From positions 62,001-126,000 of the forward strand of contig NZ_JACHGE010000003.1 in assembly GCF_014202225.1 (NCBI RefSeq): a DNA stretch of 64,000 bases, given 5' to 3'. How positions within the stretch are numbered: the first letter of the stretch is position 1; each line of letters starts with the position of its first letter. The notes below the pieces were generated by a model, which did no database searches, was not told the DNA's origin, and worked only from the letters and a program-made list of their open reading frames with translations. The position numbers were made by a program, and so were the translations under genes. This document shows, in pieces, positions 62,155 through 64,000 of this stretch. This DNA is from Algibacter amylolyticus. Its GTDB lineage: Bacteria; Bacteroidota; Bacteroidia; Flavobacteriales; Flavobacteriaceae.

Positions 62155-62597
62155 GATTGGTATTCTGGAATATCTTTTAAAAATTGATAGCGTTCATTTT
62201 CAAAATCCATTTGGCAATAATAATGATTTAATCCGTTTGTTACCATTAAAAACGTGGCATTTAACTCTAGGTTATAACGTGCAATTTGATCGAAAGTAGA
62301 TTGATTGATGCTTATTTTAGGGGCTTTACATTCTACAATTAAATGAATGCTGCCATTGGGATTATAAACCACAATATCGTAACGTTTTTTTAAATCGTTA
62401 ATGATTATTTCTTTCTCAACATTTATTAGCGATAGCGGGTAGCCTTTTTCTTGTACTAAAAACTGAATGCAATGTTGGCGCACCCATTCTTCGGGCTGTA
62501 AAACGATAAATTTTTTGCGTATAGGATCGAAAATAGAAACTTTATTTTCGCTATTTTTGAAACGGAATTGATATGTAGGGAAATTTAAATTTTGCAC
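62151..62597 (-). CDS. HsdR N-terminal-like PD-(D/E)xK nuclease domain protein
   Basis: A 148-residue protein that resembles the type I restriction enzyme R N-terminal domain on its own. It has RKFIVLQPEEWVRQHCIQFL, then KKRYDIVVYNPNGSIHLIVECKAP, with the Asp and Glu-x-Lys of the PD-(D/E)xK nuclease fold, and KISINQSTFDQIARYN. No helicase, specificity or methylase gene is near. Small HsdR_N proteins of this kind are common and their role is not settled. It is coupled by a 4-base overlap to the glycosyltransferase downstream. Confidence 0.85.
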   Translation of the reverse strand: MQNLNFPTYQFRFKNSENKVSIFDPIRKKFIVLQPEEWVRQHCIQFLVQEKGYPLSLINVEKEIIINDLKKRYDIVVYNPNGSIHLIVECKAPKISINQSTFDQIARYNLELNATFLMVTNGLNHYYCQMDFENERYQFLKDIPEYQS

Positions 62598-62629
62598 CTC
62601 ACAAATTTATCATTATTAAGTCACTTGTA

Positions 62630-63664
62630 GTGATTTTAATAAAAAATTTTAAAGACACTTTGGACGAAGTAAAACAGCTAGTTACCGATATTAAAAACAA
62701 AAACCTTAAGCCCATTTATTTTTTAATGGGTGAAGAGGCTTATTATATTGATAAAATTTCCGATTTTATTGAAAGCTCTGTACTAAGTGAAGAGGAGCGT
62801 GGTTTTAACCAAATGGTATTATATGGTAGAGATGTTACCATAGATGATATTGTTGGGCAAGCTAAACGTTTTCCTATGATGGCAGAGTACCAAGTGGTTA
62901 TTGTTAAGGAAGCTCAAGATTTATCGCGCCATATTGAAAAACTAGCAGCCTATGCTAAAAATCCGCAACCCTCTACAGTACTTGTAATTAATTACAAATA
63001 CAAAAAGATTGATAAGCGTAAAGGGTTATATAAAGCACTTAAACCGGATTGTGTGGTTTATGAAAGTAAAAAGCTTTATGACAACCAGGTACCCGATTGG
63101 ATTAGGCGTGTATTATCGCCAAAAAACTATACCATTTCACCTAAAGCGGCGCATATGCTTGTTGAGTTTTTAGGGACCGATTTAAGTAAAATTAATAACG
63201 AGCTAGAAAAGCTTCAAATTATTTTAGCCGAAGGCACCCAAATTTCGCCAGATCATATTGAAGAAAATATAGGGATTAGTAAAGACTATAATAATTTTGA
63301 ATTACGAAAGGCTATTGGCGAACGTAATGTGCTTAAAGCGCACAAAATAGTTAATTATTTTGGTGAAAACCCAAAGGATAACCCCATGGTGGTAACGGTT
63401 TCGTTATTGTTTAGTTATTTTTCGCAACTGCTTCATTTTCATGGGTTGAAAGATAAGTCGCCTAGAAGTGTGGCTTCTGCATTAAAGGTGAATCCTTATT
63501 TTGTAAACGATTATATTACTGCTGCTAGAAATTTTCCGATGCGAAAAGTTAGTGCCGTAGTATCGACGTTACGAGAGTTTGATGTAAAGGGTAAAGGTGT
63601 AGGATCTAACGCTGTGCCACAAGGCGATTTGCTTAAAGAGCTTTTGGTTAGAATACTTTCTTAA
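62630..63664 (+). CDS. holA: DNA polymerase III subunit delta
   Basis: A 344-residue clamp-loader subunit. It has KPIYFLMGEEAYYIDKISDFIE (the N-terminal AAA-like strand without a Walker A, as usual for delta), KRFPMMAEYQVVIVKEAQDLS, STVLVINYKYKKIDKRKGLYKAL, and VEFLGTDLSKINNELEKLQIIL. It opens the beta sliding clamp. The start is uncertain: GTG at 62630, or TTG at 62660, which would give the MDEVKQLVTDIK form that I recall for related proteins. It has no close neighbour on its strand; a dispersed repeat follows. Confidence 0.9.
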   Translation: MILIKNFKDTLDEVKQLVTDIKNKNLKPIYFLMGEEAYYIDKISDFIESSVLSEEERGFNQMVLYGRDVTIDDIVGQAKRFPMMAEYQVVIVKEAQDLSRHIEKLAAYAKNPQPSTVLVINYKYKKIDKRKGLYKALKPDCVVYESKKLYDNQVPDWIRRVLSPKNYTISPKAAHMLVEFLGTDLSKINNELEKLQIILAEGTQISPDHIEENIGISKDYNNFELRKAIGERNVLKAHKIVNYFGENPKDNPMVVTVSLLFSYFSQLLHFHGLKDKSPRSVASALKVNPYFVNDYITAARNFPMRKVSAVVSTLREFDVKGKGVGSNAVPQGDLLKELLVRILS

Positions 63665-63720
63665 AAGGGTTTTGGAATTTTTTAAATTGAGTTACTAAAA
63701 TTTTAATGGTACTAGAATGT

Positions 63721-63808
63721 GCGCTAGGGATAGTAGTGGATAGCCCACAGCCCGACGTAGGAGGTGCGAGGACTTGTAACGAATAGCCCGACCCTTGTGG
63801 TAGCGCCC
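63721..63808 (-). repeat. dispersed ~90-bp repeat, copy D
   Basis: Plus strand begins GCGCTAGGGATAGTAGTGGA and ends CTTGTGGTAGCGCCC. It is nearly the same as B in AGCCCACAGCCCGACGTAGG and AGGTGCGAGGACTTGTAACG. On the minus strand it starts GGGCGCTACC 16 bases after the stop of the YfcC-like gene. It lies between the convergent holA and YfcC-like genes. Confidence 0.85.
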
Positions 63809-63824
63809 AAATTATTCTATTATT

Positions 63825-64000
63825 TTATAAATAAACAGAAATTGTTAGCACAAGCATAGTAAAAATAAGTAGGATAATTACCAATGGTATAACGAATTTT
63901 AGCCATTTATTATAACCTACTTTTACGATGGCTAAAGATGCCAATATTAATCCTGTTGGGTTTATAAATGCGAATAAGCCCATGCCGTATTGGTAAGCGT
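63825..64000 (-). CDS. YfcC-like / C4-dicarboxylate-type membrane transporter (C-terminal end only)
   Basis: The frame is open from 64000 down to the stop at 63825-63827 and continues beyond the window. The visible 58 residues (AYQYGMGLFAFINPTGLILA, SLAIVKVGYNKWLKFVIP, LVIILLIFTMLVLTISVYL) have the ending of the YfcC/DcuC-like carriers: a GL-x-x-x-I-x-PT motif, a KW-x-KF segment and two hydrophobic helices. The function cannot be told from this much. Confidence 0.7.
   Translation of the reverse strand, partial: AYQYGMGLFAFINPTGLILASLAIVKVGYNKWLKFVIPLVIILLIFTMLVLTISVYL

Noticed and set aside
62151-62597. A type I restriction system
   Set aside because: Only an HsdR N-terminal-like domain is present, with no helicase, HsdM or HsdS gene.

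Overview
The window is AT-rich chromosomal DNA from a member of the Bacteroidota, most likely a marine Flavobacteriaceae. The support is: lipoproteins with Cys-Lys/Ser lipoboxes, promoters of the TTTG / TAnnTTTG type instead of -10/-35 boxes, almost no purine-rich Shine-Dalgarno sequences, a fused E1 alpha/beta 2-oxoacid dehydrogenase, a SusC-like plug segment, DUF5777, DUF2007 and DUF4139 proteins, and a PL7 alginate lyase. Both edges cut genes: an SDR oxidoreductase at the left and a YfcC-like transporter at the right. I found no rRNA, tRNA, CRISPR array, transposase or prophage.

Layout. 1-9.6 kb: SDR oxidoreductase end, a TlpA-like lipoprotein without its CXXC, an ABC-F ATPase, three tandem DUF2007 paralogues, pheT, a trypsin-like protein and an unknown helical protein. 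9.9-19 kb: E1 alpha/beta fusion, a dead M1-peptidase-like/beta-barrel protein, a LOG-type protein and uvrA. 19.2-21.9 kb: a four-gene envelope operon (DUF5777 barrel, YceI, OB-fold protein, cytochrome c fused to a YceI-like domain). 22-32.4 kb: gamma-glutamyltransferase with an AcpH-like hydrolase, acyltransferase plus glmM, a dicarboxylate symporter, rhodanese plus a TerB-like protein, and a Crp/Fnr regulator with an SDR reductase. 32.5-43 kb: a DUF4139 protein carrying a SusC-like plug, DCC oxidoreductase, PL7 alginate lyase, mutS2, LLM oxidoreductase, miaE and recG. 43-54.4 kb: a PHP phosphatase fused to ACT domains, an intact M1 aminopeptidase, patatin, a GltB-like FMN protein, an AsmA-like protein and a UvrD helicase. 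54.7-64 kb: Gly-rich secreted protein, Sua5, DUF819 transporter, a TetR-controlled small membrane operon, an OmpA lipoprotein, a GT2 glycosyltransferase with an HsdR-N-like nuclease, and holA.

Most genes are conserved chromosomal functions: translation fidelity (pheT, miaE, sua5), DNA repair and replication (uvrA, uvrD, recG, mutS2, holA), cell-wall precursor supply (glmM) and envelope maintenance. The least ordinary content is between and within these genes. A dispersed repeat of about 90 bp occurs seven times, and six of the seven copies lie in the same orientation immediately 3' of a gene. Other unusual items are a short-unit tandem repeat after uvrD, a 93-bp direct repeat before the DUF819 gene, a TetR circuit with two matching palindromes, a 16-bp palindrome in front of the alginate lyase, the cytochrome/YceI/DUF5777 operon, and several unusual domain combinations (PHP-ACT, DUF4139-plug, M1-like-barrel). 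I saw no clear defence system or biosynthetic cluster. All family names come from recognising motifs by eye; no search was run.
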